In this document: positions 48,812 to 58,869 of the stretch, piece by piece | How positions within the stretch are numbered: the stretch's first letter is position 1 | How the letters are laid out: every line of letters starts with the position of its first letter | Source of the DNA: Adiantum capillus-veneris | Lineage: Eukaryota > Streptophyta > Polypodiopsida > Polypodiales > Pteridaceae | NCBI GenBank assembly: GCA_014529385.2 | Contig: CM043971.1 | Location: forward strand, 91,377,340 to 91,437,339 | DNA: 60,000 nt | Direction of reading: 5' to 3' | Program-made: the position numbers and the translations under genes | Notes under the pieces: generated by a model | The model's input: the letters and a program-made list of their open reading frames with translations, nothing else | Databases searched by the model: none | What the model was told of the DNA's origin: nothing

Positions 48812-51451
48812 ATGTATTTAAGGTCAGGAGCCTTTGTTAAGTCGGGAGCTAAAAGTGTCAAAAGTCAAATTAGCACCACGTCCACCGAAGAGAGTGTAAC
48901 TCAGACGAGGCTAGACCCATTAGCACCAATCATTGAAGAGGGTAGTGATACTGACACTTTGTCGGAAAAGTCCTTCATGACGGGGAGTCAACAGCCAGGA
49001 GGTTTCAATAGTGAAGGACCAATGCCAGGGGGGAGCACCTCCCTACATCCTTTAACTGAAACCCAGTTCACTATAATCTTCTTGGAAGGAACTAACTCGA
49101 GGGGAGCCTTAGTTTATTCTGACTATCGAGGACGCAAGTGTATTTGTATCGAAGAAAGACCGGCTCAAAGACTAGAGATAATTCGAGTCTATGATGATGG
49201 TGACAGATTCCGAGACGAAAAGGGGAACCACTATCTGATAGTGAGTAACCCTGAGGATTACAACAGATATGGGGATAACGTGGCAAAAGGGAAAATGGTT
49301 TCAGAAACCCAAGAACCGCCTCCTAACATCGATCGACCTGGAGCGCTTTTCATGTATGATAAGAAAACAACCAGGGTCCCAACCTATAATGAGAATGTAG
49401 GGATTTACAAGCATGAAAGCGAGGGAATAGTCTCTTACTTTCGATGCAAGGAACCCTACCCAAATGAATTAAGCAAAGAAAAGGTTCTTTACTTATTTTC
49501 TTATGAAACTTCTATGGGGAAGGATATTGTTTTTGTTGACAGATACGGGCGAGAATACAAATGTATTCTCCCAGAAGAGGTTGAAAGGGCAACAGTTCCG
49601 GGAGCATCGACCTATGGCCCCGATGAAGTACCAAGAGCCACCTACACCCCTAGCAAGTCGACTAATCCCTTTTCAAAAGAGTATGACGCTACCTCACATT
49701 CTACCCGACCACCGACGTCCAACTACCAGGACCAACCAGCTACTCAGCCATCATTGTAGGCATGGCTTCGACACAGTGCTACATTAGAACAAGACCAAAC
49801 CCGAGAGGGTTATCAAACCGCACGAGGATTAAGGGATCTACAAGAACCACCACTCTATGCACAGTATCAAGGAGAGAGTAAGCCAAAGACTCAGGGGTCA
49901 ACTGAGCTTGGAAGAACACCCCGAGAACGAGTTCGGAGAGATGAACCATCTCTCACAAGAACTGTTAGAAATTATGGATTAGGAGCACCATTGGGAGAGG
50001 AACCTGGCCGCTATAGAAGACCAGAGGAGGTATATCGGCTAGGACGGGGAGATCCCATGATGAGATTTGTAGACCATCGTAGAATTAGACCTTCTCAAGT
50101 GCAAAAACGGGTAAACAAGAAATATACGGGAAGCAGGGATCCGAGAGATTATGTAGCAGCCTTTGTGTGTGTAATTAGAGCTGAAGAGGTGTTAGACTTT
50201 CCTACCCAATTTGCAGGATTCGGTTTAACCTTAGAGGATGATGCTGCTACATGGTTTGACTCGGTGGAGCGAATAGACTTTGAGTCTATGGAGGAAGTGT
50301 TTGACGAGTTTATCGAGGAATTCTCACAAAGGGGGATAGCTCATAATACAGTCTCGCAAATCCATATATTTATCCAAGGACTAAGGAATGCAGATCTTCA
50401 AAAGGACTTACATATGAAAAGGAGCACTACGTTGAATGATTTAACCAAGGAAGCTCTATACCTTGTGGAAAATTGTGCGGTCTACAAAGAGGGTGAGTTC
50501 AAGGATCTTGACGATGATTCTTCCTCGCAACAAAGCGGAAGCAAGTCTGCTAAGACAACACTGAAAGGAGAAGTAGCAGTAAGCCAAGAGCAGCTTGTAG
50601 AGGAGGTGCTTAAAAAGATTAACTTGTATTCCAAACCACAAGCTAAACAACCAAAATGGTGTGCGATTAAACAAAAATGGACAAACCATGGGACGGAGGA
50701 GTGTTATTATAACAAGGGATATGTGAGAGAACGACCGTATGCTCCGCAAGCTCAGGCGACATCTCCTCAAATCCCACCGATGCCTAGATATTAGACTGGC
50801 AATCTACCAGGACCTGGAGGTGCAGAAAGACCACAACCAGTGTTGGGACAACAACCACCCCTACCAGGATTACGACCAGTCGGCATAAGATACACACCCA
50901 CAGTAACTGAGTCAGATGAGAAGGCTTTGGTACCTATGCATGCATACTACGACGAGCCCAATGGATATGCGGCAAACTCTGTCTATTATCCACCGGACGA
51001 ACCCTCTACACCAGAACCATGGAGCATGATGGGAAATACAGGACCACCAACTGCTGCACAGGCAGCGGGGGAAGGACGATATAGCCTGGATGAAAGAACA
51101 CTGTTGTTCATAACCAACGGAGGCATGAGCGGGCCAAGAATTGCACACCAACAAAGAGTAGCTTCAGGAGCACCTCAACAGCCTAAAGGACCATGCTACA
51201 AGTGTGGTGGAGACCATTGGCTGAGGGACTGCCCTCATGACGAAATCATTAGGGTCAACGCATATTGCACAGAGTGTGGAATTACTCACTTGATCCCTGA
51301 TTACCCTAAAAACCCGAGCAAAGGAGCAAAAACTATCTTGAATATGCTGGGAGCGCTACCTTCCAGTGGAGGGTCAGAAAACGAAATTCCAATTCCTGTT
51401 AAGGTCTTGACGAGAGCCCAAGCAAGGAAAAATGACAATCATCCCAAGTAA
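48812..51451 (+). pseudogene. Gypsy A Gag, two premature TAG codons
   Basis: One frame of 880 codons runs from ATG 48,812 to TAA 51,449, interrupted only by TAG at 49,757 and TAG at 50,792. The N-terminal part has repeated 'Y.D..GR.Y/C' units ('YSDYRGRKCICIEE' near 49,110; 'FVDRYGREYKCILPEE' near 49,530), seen also in Gypsy B. Residues about 425-515 form a Retrotrans_gag capsid domain ('SRDPRDYVAAFV', 'LEDDAATWFDSVE'). From residue 795 come zinc knuckles 'CYKCGGDHWLRDC' (CX2CX3HX4C) and 'CTECGITHLIPDY', whose last Cys is Tyr. Gag packages the RNA in particles. Both TAGs could derive from CAG. Programmed readthrough is possible but two sites argue against it. Confidence 0.88.
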
Positions 51452-51870
51452 CGATGAAAATCAAGAAGAAATCAAGACTGACAAGTCTAGCGTCAGTCGT
51501 GATAATCCTTGGAAAGAACGAAGAGCAAAAATGAAAGCTAGACGTGAGCGAAAACAAAAAGATGTAGAAGCTAAGCTAACGATAGCTCGAGAGCAACTTA
51601 AACAACAAAGAGAGTCGGACTCTCTAAAATCAACGGAAGGACCAAGAAGTGCAAGCTCAGGAGGGTCGGTATTGGTAGATAAGATCAATGAACCCTTAGA
51701 TGCAATCTTGCAAGCATATGAAGCAAGATTGAAGAACAAACAGACCCTAGAGCAAATATGGATGACATATCCATATCCAGAGATAGAAAAACAGAGACTA
51801 GAGATGTACAAACAATTGATTGAAACTGCACAAGCTTTACTGGAGCCTCCACCTATGGAAGCAGGAGATA
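51432..51870 (+). pseudogene. Gag-pol linker, coiled coil, separate frame
   Basis: A frame overlapping the gag end by 20 bp encodes a strongly charged helix ('WKERRAKMKARRERKQKDVE', 'TIAREQLKQQRESD') and a second helical part to about 51,850. This is where the protease normally sits in Ty3/gypsy, and no protease motif is present. The RT then begins in a third frame ('EHTDWVSPIVVVPKKNGKLR' from about 51,876), so one more shift lies near 51,860. The overlap could be a frameshift site or just decay. Confidence 0.6.
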
Positions 51871-53030
51871 GAGCACACGGACTGGGTGTCCCCGATAGTG
51901 GTGGTACCCAAGAAAAACGGGAAATTACGAGTGTGTGTAAATCTCAAGAAGGTAAACGCAGCCACGATAAGGGACAACTACCCTCTTCCTATCACTGAAC
52001 ACGTCCTGGAACGAGTGGCAGGCAAGCAAGCCTATACCTTTATGGACGGATTCTCTGGTTATAACCAATTGGGGGTCAAACTTGAAGATCAATACAAAAT
52101 AGCATTTGCAACAGAATGGGGCATATATGCGTTTAGGGTAATGCCATTTGGCTTGACCAATGCTCCAGCCACATTTCAGAGATTAATGACACACGCTTTT
52201 AAAGAATACTTGCGAAAATTCTTGGATATTTACATGGACGACTTGTGTGTCTATTCTCTATTGAGAGAAGACCATATAGATCATCTGAGAAAGGTATTCG
52301 AAAAATGCAGAACGTATAGGATTTGCCTCAACCCAGAAAAATGTGTATTCATGGTACGACAAGGTAAAATCTTAGGTCACATAGTGTCGGCTAATGGAAT
52401 TACCACTGATGAAGACAAGGTAAAGGTGATCATAGAATTGCCAAGACCAAACACTGTACGAGAGGTACAATCATTTATGGGACATTGTGGATACTACCGA
52501 CATTTTATCTACATGTACGCTGTAATAGCAAAACCCTTGTATAGTCTAATCACGCTCTTCATTTGGACAAATGAATGTGAGGAGTCATTCCAGAAACTGA
52601 AAGATGCAGTGGTATCTGCACCAATTTTAAAAGCACCAGATTGGTCAAAGATCTTCCATGTACATGTAGATGCTTCGGCATTTACAATAGGCTGTATATT
52701 AGCACGACCAGATGAGGGTAAGATGGACTTTCCAATCAGTTATACTAGTAGACAACTCAACAGTGCAGAAAAGAATTATACTACCACTGAAAGAGAAGGA
52801 TTGGGTATGATATATGCGGTAAAGAAATTTTGGCATTACTTACTCGCGAACAAATTCACATTCTTTGTGGATCATTAGGCACTCTTGTACTTAGTAAACT
52901 AACCTTGTAACAAGGGACGAATTGTAAGATGGTTCATTGTGTTACTGGAGTTTGATTTTACAGTAGTAGTCAAGAAAGGAAAAACGCATCAAAGAGCAGA
53001 CCACCTTTCTCGACTACTACATGGCGAAAA
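51871..53030 (+). pseudogene. Gypsy A reverse transcriptase and RNase H
   Basis: RT motifs are complete: 'WVSPIVVVPKKNGKLRVCV', motif A 'YTFMDGFSGYNQL', 'FRVMPFGLTNAPATFQRLM' and the catalytic box 'FLDIYMDDL' (YMDD at 52,231). The connection ('SFMGHCGYYRHFI') leads to RNase H ('FHVHVDASAFTIGCIL', 'YTSRQLNSAEKNYTTTERE'). RNase H is cut by TAG at 52,876 and TAA at 52,897, both in frame and both one C-to-T change from Gln codons; the frame then continues unbroken ('NKGRIVRWFIVLLEFDF', 'HQRADHLSRL'). RT copies the element RNA; RNase H removes the template. Confidence 0.93.
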
Positions 53031-54716
53031 AGCTACCGGGGTAGATGATGATCTCCTAGACGCATACCTGTTTAATATAGAGATGATACCGAAATGGTCA
53101 GAGCAAATTATTCCGTTGCTGACATATGGAATGAATCTTGACGACAAACACACGGTGGAAGACGTTAGACAAGCACGAAATTACACAATGCTTGCGGGAA
53201 GAATGTACCATCATGGAAACGATATGATTCTAAGGTTGTGTATAGGCCCAGAGGAGTACGAAGCGTATCTAGAGGAGGCCCACACACAAATAGGGGGATT
53301 CCATAGAGGAAATCAAATGATGTATGAACAATTAAGAAGACTTGGAGTGTATTGGCCAGGAATGGCAGGCGATGTAGCAAATTACATCAAGAAATGCGAC
53401 TTTTGCACATCCAATATCACTGTGGATTATGCCACATTATACCAAGTGACAGTAGCACCTGCATGGAGTCATGCTATTGTGGAATATTTGACTAATAAGG
53501 AGCTGCCAGGAGATTGGTCTAAAGCCAGACAAAAGGCTCTACAAATCGAAACGAATAGGTATACCCTCATTAGTGACAAATTGTATAAAAGAGGAACTGA
53601 TGACCAGCTGAGGTTAGTTCCTCATGAAAATGACTGCTTTCCATTATTGGAACAAGCTCATGCAGGCATAGCAGGAGGTCATTTTTCAGCAGAGAGAACC
53701 GTAAAAATCATTATGGTTGCAGGTATATGGTGGCCGATCATGATTCAAGATGCAGCAGAATTCGTGAAAAGGTGTGATGATTGTCAACGCACTAAGGTAC
53801 CAGTTAAAAGAGACGAAATGCCCTTAAGACCAATGATGAGTGCTCGAGCATTCGCTAAATGGGGATTGGACTTTGTTGGTCCTATCACTCCACCAGCGTA
53901 TCGTTCACAAGCACAATATATCATAGTGGCCACGGACTACATGACCAAATGGGTGGAAGCAAAAGCCACAACGAAAGCAGACGCTAGAACCACGGCACAA
54001 TTCTTATATGAATATGTGTTTACACGTTATGGCCTTCCAATCGAGCTGGTGAGTGATAGAGGGACACACTTTGTAAATGAAATTATCCAACATCTCTTAA
54101 ATGAGTTTATGGTAATTCATCGCAAATCTGCACCCTATCATCCACAAGCCAACGGCCAAGCGGAAGCGACCAACAAAATATTGTGCATGGTTCTTACGAA
54201 ACTGGTTAGTGAAACAAGAACAGATTGGGATCAAATGCTCTATTCGGCATTGTGGGCTTATCGAGTTGCATATAAAACAACACTCAATGCTACACCATTT
54301 AATATGGTATATGGGTTAAATGCAATATTGCCTATTGACTTTTTGATCCCCACACTAAGGGTAGCCAAACAATTGGACTGGACGGGACATGAACTTTCAG
54401 AATGGTTAGAGGACCTTGAAAAATTAGATGAGTTACGACTCAATGCTGTAGCGGCCATATATGCAAAAAAAAGACAACAGAAAGAGTTTTTTGACAAACA
54501 TGTCAAGAACAAGGACTTTAAAACGGGAGACTATGTCTTGGTATACACCCTTAAACAACATGCCAAAAAGCTAAAGAAAAGGGGAATGGGGCCTTATTTG
54601 ATCAAGAAATATCGTCCAACGGAGCAGTAAAACTGTCGACACTAGATGGAAAAGAAATGCCGAACTGGATTAGTGGGTGTCGTTTAAAAAAAATATCATC
54701 TACCTTTAACACCGGA
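53031..54716 (+). CDS. Gypsy A integrase with two H2C2 modules
   Basis: The open frame (52,939-54,630) contains two successive linker plus H2C2 zinc-finger modules. Module 1: 'AHTQIGGFHRG' (53,278), 'GVYWPGMAGDV', 'KKCDFCTS' (53,391). Module 2: 'AHAGIAGGHFS' (53,656), 'GIWWPIMIQDA', 'KRCDDCQRTK' (53,770). The core has an intact DDE set: 'WGLDFVGPI' (about 53,868), 'ELVSDRGTHF' (about 54,050) and 'NGQAEATNK' (about 54,160). The C-terminal region has 'FKTGDYVLVY' and 'GPYLIKK'; a one-base indel near 54,605 gives a stop, and the typical end 'MPNWISGCRLKK' then 'YHLPLTPEM' follows in other frames. Integrase inserts the DNA copy. It is part of the Pol polyprotein, not a separate gene. Confidence 0.92.
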
Positions 54717-55512
54717 AATGTTGTTTCAACTGCACTATGGAAAAACCTATAGACAGGAACAACAAAGAATTCAGGACCAGGCACAACAAAAAGCAAAGGA
54801 ACGGATTGCTAAACGAAAGCAGTTTCTAAGGACAATAAACATGGTCACCCTAATGATGACTGACGAATATCCTCTTTCAACATCCCAAACGATCGAAGCG
54901 GATATACAAAGCGACGAATTAGAAAAGACCATGACAGACCTTAGGGCTCAGGACGATAGCATCCTGGACGACTTGGAAGATACATGGTGTAGTCCTTACA
55001 TAAAAGCTTATGCAGGCACAAAACAAGTTGAAATCTATGCATTGCTTCACACTGGAGCAAAAATGAGTGTCATCAGCTTTGAGCTCTTTCAGAAACTTGG
55101 ACCAATGAAGACGATCCCAGAGACACACCAGTTGAAAGTAGCATCGGGTGATGAGGTGACCACGTTGTGGTCTATTATAATACCAATCACAGTGCAGGCA
55201 CACCCATACACTACAAAATTCCATGTACCGCCACCAAGTAGATCAGCAACGCCGTGTATCTTAGCACTGTCATGGATGAAAGCTAACAGGGTATTCATTG
55301 ATTTGGATGCTAATGAGGCACTGTTCAGAAAGAAAACTTTTCAGAACCCTTCTTATCATATAACCAATTCATGTCAAGGAGGAAACAAAAGTCAATACAA
55401 CCGCAAAGATCTGCCCAACAACAAACAAAGTTTACAAGTCCAGCAACGTCTTATAAAAAATCAGCAACCATGCAGGGAACCAGGCAAGTTTGGGTACGGT
55501 GTACAGAGATGA
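54717..55512 (+). CDS. Protease-like domain after integrase
   Basis: The frame 54,718-55,512 is in register with the integrase frame. After a basic helix it has 'VEIYALLHTGAKMSVISFEL' (55,027), 'HQLKVASGDEVTTLWSIIIP' and 'PCILALSWMKANRVFIDLD', which is the full layout of a retropepsin-type aspartic protease: active loop, flap region, 'ILG..W' strand. The catalytic Asp of the D-T-G-A triad is His here, so this copy should be inactive unless that is a mutation of this copy only. Position after integrase is unusual for Ty3/gypsy, where protease precedes RT. Confidence 0.75.
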
Positions 55513-56037
55513 CCGAGGCACAATTACATCAAAAGCGGAAATACAAAGTTTGGATAAGGCACGATAGTCTAATTCCTATAAAAAAGGAGTCAGAAGAAAA
55601 AGACAAAACACCGAAAGCCAACAAAACTTCAAAGAAACATAGTCAATCTGTCAAATACGCAACGGACTATATTGGTATGGCGGCCAAAATTGCCAATTCA
55701 AAACGAGCCAACAAGACAAGAAGGGCGGCCAAAGATGACAAACGAGCAGTTATCTACAACTGTCAAGGTCATGCAACATCATGCAAACAGCACGAGGAAA
55801 CAAACAGAATCAACAACAAAAACTACAAGGATGTCTAAGACCCAAGTCATCAAGGCAGAAAGAAAGAATGTTCCACCAGATACGACAATATCGACTTCAA
55901 AGGAACCATATACGCCAATTCAAAACCAGTTGAAAACAATCAAACAAAGAGCGGAAGATCTACAACTACTCCTTGCAAAGAAAATCTGTCAGCCAACTCA
56001 AGCTACCACAGGAAGCCTCAACGACAAATGCCAATAA
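55371..56037 (+). pseudogene. Basic Gln/Lys-rich tail after protease
   Basis: Overlapping frames (55,371-55,838, 55,672-56,037) encode Lys/Gln/Thr-rich sequence with 'TRQVWVRCTEMTEAQLHQKR' and 'KYKVWIRHDSLIPIKKE'. Similar 'K.VWi/VP' words occur after the Gypsy B protease ('KQVFVPSSLIKVNDLVW'; 'KEIWIP'). The role is unknown; it could be a nucleic-acid-binding tail. Confidence 0.5.
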
Positions 56038-57832
56038 GCGAATCGCTTATACCTTCCTCCTGCACCGCATAAATTCTTTCTACATGCATTGACTGCACAT
56101 GCATATAGGGCTATATTACAAGGCCTGCATTAGCACGAGTTCAAACCCATGCACAGCACGTACCCTTGACGATACCCTGTCGTCCGGGAGGACTCCAACT
56201 AGGAGGGGGGGAGGCATTCCAAATGCGGACTCATGTCATATATTAGAGGGCAATGTTTGTGAGCAATTTTTCAACCATTTTTGCGTTTTATTGTGTGATT
56301 TTTGGAAAAAGAATATGCCCTTGTAATTAATCAGAATTGGGGACCAAATCATCATTCATGAGCCCCTAGGGATGTGTATAGACTATAAAGAGAGTCAAAT
56401 CTGGCCAGAAAATGTTTTTAAAAAAAACAGCAAAAAATAGGCCAAGGATGACGATAATGAGCGAGTTTGTACATAGACGAGAGAAAAGTGAGCTACAAAG
56501 TGTTTTGCTTTTCATTGGTATTTTTCTAGATTAGAATTGCTATTTTCGGGTTATTTTGGGATTTATTTGCTTTATTTTAGCCATTTTCTAGCAAAAATTA
56601 TAGAAAAAAAATCTGTAATCCAGATGGAAACACAAAAGAAGAGACGCCTGATCAGAGCAAGGTAAAGAAGACACAGAAAAAATAGGGACTGCAAAGGTGA
56701 CAGGGCAAAATGACCACCGTCATGAAGGGACCTCCAACAGGAGAAATCTACAAAAATGGTAAAACTGGAGCAACTGAAGGCCAAATCAAGAAATTTGCGA
56801 GCCTAAACCACATCTCGCAAAAAGTTATAACCACAGGTAAAAGATTGGAAAATTTGGTGTCGGAGTCTCGATTAAATATAGAGAGGCTAGGCTAGAAATC
56901 CCTCATTTGAGTCATTTTCCATAGTGAGAGAGAGAGAGCTCCCTACAACAGTTGAGACTTCCAGGAGCTCATCCATCGTGCACGGTCACCAGATCGACAT
57001 CAGATATGAGAGGTATGCTCGTCAACACTGACTCTAAGTGTTGTTTACTTCAGTTAGTCGCAAAACCTCGTCGGCATCACAATCACAACCTGTGCACACA
57101 TACGGTAGACCGGTTGTTAGGGAGACCTAGAGGCCACCAAATGGAACCAAAATTGAAAGGCACAATGCCTATAGCTTAGGGATCGAGCCTATGACCTCGG
57201 AAAGCGTGAAGGAAGCCGCTCAGAAAACCCTAATTTCACAGGACCTGCAAAAAGGCAACTAAACCAAGGTGATCGAAAATGAGCCAAAATTCATAGACAG
57301 CAAGCCAATAACCTCGACAAACCGACTGAAGGGTTAGACTATGAAAAATTTCGTCAAAACGGAGCCTAAAGTCCCTATCTGGCGAAAACCGCACAAAGCG
57401 TCACGATACTCTAAAGGGCTGACCGAGTGACAAAATGACACCAAATTCACAAGGTACATCCAAAAGAGGTCAACTACGAGATGGAATGTGTCCACTCGGG
57501 AAAAAAGCTCTTCCACTAGGGCAAATGCCGGCAACATACCAGAAGGAGGTCCAAATGGTCGTTCTGGTGTTGTAAACACCAAAACAACAACTGACTGCTT
57601 GCATGGAAGGTCAAAAGGAAATAAAAGATAGCTGGAATCATACAATGACCAAAAGGAACCGCGACCATCACCTAAGTGGTCTACTTCGACTCCAGGACCA
57701 ACTAAGTGCTGCAAACAGGGAGTACACTCTGCTAAATTGATTAAAACTTGATGTGTGTGTCTAGGAGGGCCTATTAAAACCATGGTGGTCAACTAACATC
57801 AAGAAAAAACTGGTAAAAATGACCAAGTGCTA
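56038..57832 (+). other. Gypsy A spacer between pol and array 2
   Basis: No supported gene. A purine tract AGGAGGGGGGGAGG at about 56,201-56,214 could be an internal polypurine tract. Repeat-like words such as 'acaccaaattcacaagg' near 57,438 suggest that the ~297-bp repeat family begins before the first palindrome copy. Confidence 0.5.
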
Positions 57833-58572
57833 GTCTATCGCGATAGACTTGAATTTACACTTAGACAAGGGAAATTTTGACTTTAGCTTCATGAGGGGTG
57901 CTAACAAGGATTATTCACCACCAATATCAAGTCAAAGTGCAAGAAGGATCTTTTCTGGCCAAAAACTTAGTCTATCGCGATAGACTTGCTACACCAATTA
58001 TTGGGGGAAAGACTTTTCAAAATTTTTACAAGCTAGACTTGGGGAAGCACATGAAGGCAGTACACCAAATTTGGTGACAAGATGGACTCATATGGCAAGC
58101 TGAGAAAGACATGCAGACAACTCAGAGTCAGAACAGGACATCTCAAGGGCAGATAGGTAAAATTCTCATGTGAGGGGTCAAGAAACCTTGCATCAACTGG
58201 GAGAAGGCGGACAGATGGTCACAGAGCCAAAAAATGACAAATTGGCACTAAGTACCAGTCTATCGCGATAGACTAAGCAGAGGGATACTGGACCATCTTA
58301 TCAAAAATTTGAATTATCAGTTGTCTTCAACATGATGCAAGAGGACCACCCAGTAAGTTTGAGCCCAAAACAACACAAAATGAAGGAGATAGACCAACAT
58401 CTCCTTGGCAGGAATCTGGAAAAGTGGGAGTTGATCTAAAAAGGGGTCACTTGACATTCATTTGAGGTGAAGATGAGATCAGATCATGTGCAAGGTATGG
58501 GAAACCAATTGGTGGAGGCACAACTGCAAAATAGGACCTTGGTCGAAAAAAGGTTAGTCTATCGCGATAGAC
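57833..58572 (+). repeat. Palindrome array 2 (4 copies)
   Basis: GTCTATCGCGATAGAC occurs at 57,833-57,848, 57,970-57,985, 58,258-58,273 and 58,557-58,572, with spacings 137, 288 and 299 bp. All four copies have the full 18-bp form AGTCTATCGCGATAGACT. A motif like 'acaccaaatttcaaggcatt' follows the last copy by 94 bp (58,651), as it does after copy 2 of array 1 (48,311), so both arrays are the same repeat. Confidence 0.95.
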
Positions 58573-58851
58573 TGAGCAAAAGCTGCAAATGAACAGATTT
58601 TGAGCCTGGGCTTATAGAGTGACCTTACATGCCTTGTGAGCATACACCACACCAAATTTCAAGGCATTTGGACTTGTTCTCCTTCACCAACAACATCAAT
58701 TTGAAGCCGCCAAAGTCGCACAATGGAAGAGCTTGTCTATCTGCTAACATTTTACCTTAACTAATCTTGGGACTAAGAAGGCTCATCTAGATGCATGATT
58801 AAGTGGTAATCAATTTAGGAGAGTAGTACTATGTTTGTGCATTAACTGTTA

Positions 58852-58869
58852 ATTGTGAATACAGGATCT
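58852..58869 (+). promoter_or_regulatory. Predicted 3' splice site before the 3' ORF
   Basis: 'tgtgaatacag|gatct' at 58,864/58,865, five bases before the ATG at 58,870, with a fairly T-rich upstream stretch and a possible branch point 'ttaactg'. Joined to the donor at 48,776 it would remove 10,088 bp. Confidence 0.4.

Noticed and set aside
49757-49759. Programmed readthrough of the gag TAG
   Set aside because: There are two TAGs within gag and two further stops in RNase H, all explainable as Gln codon mutations, so decay is the simpler reading.
56201-56214. Purine tract as the final PPT of Gypsy A followed by its 3' LTR
   Set aside because: Sequence after it does not resemble 46.4-47.15 kb, and the palindrome repeats plus a long ORF of the same style continue to the window end.
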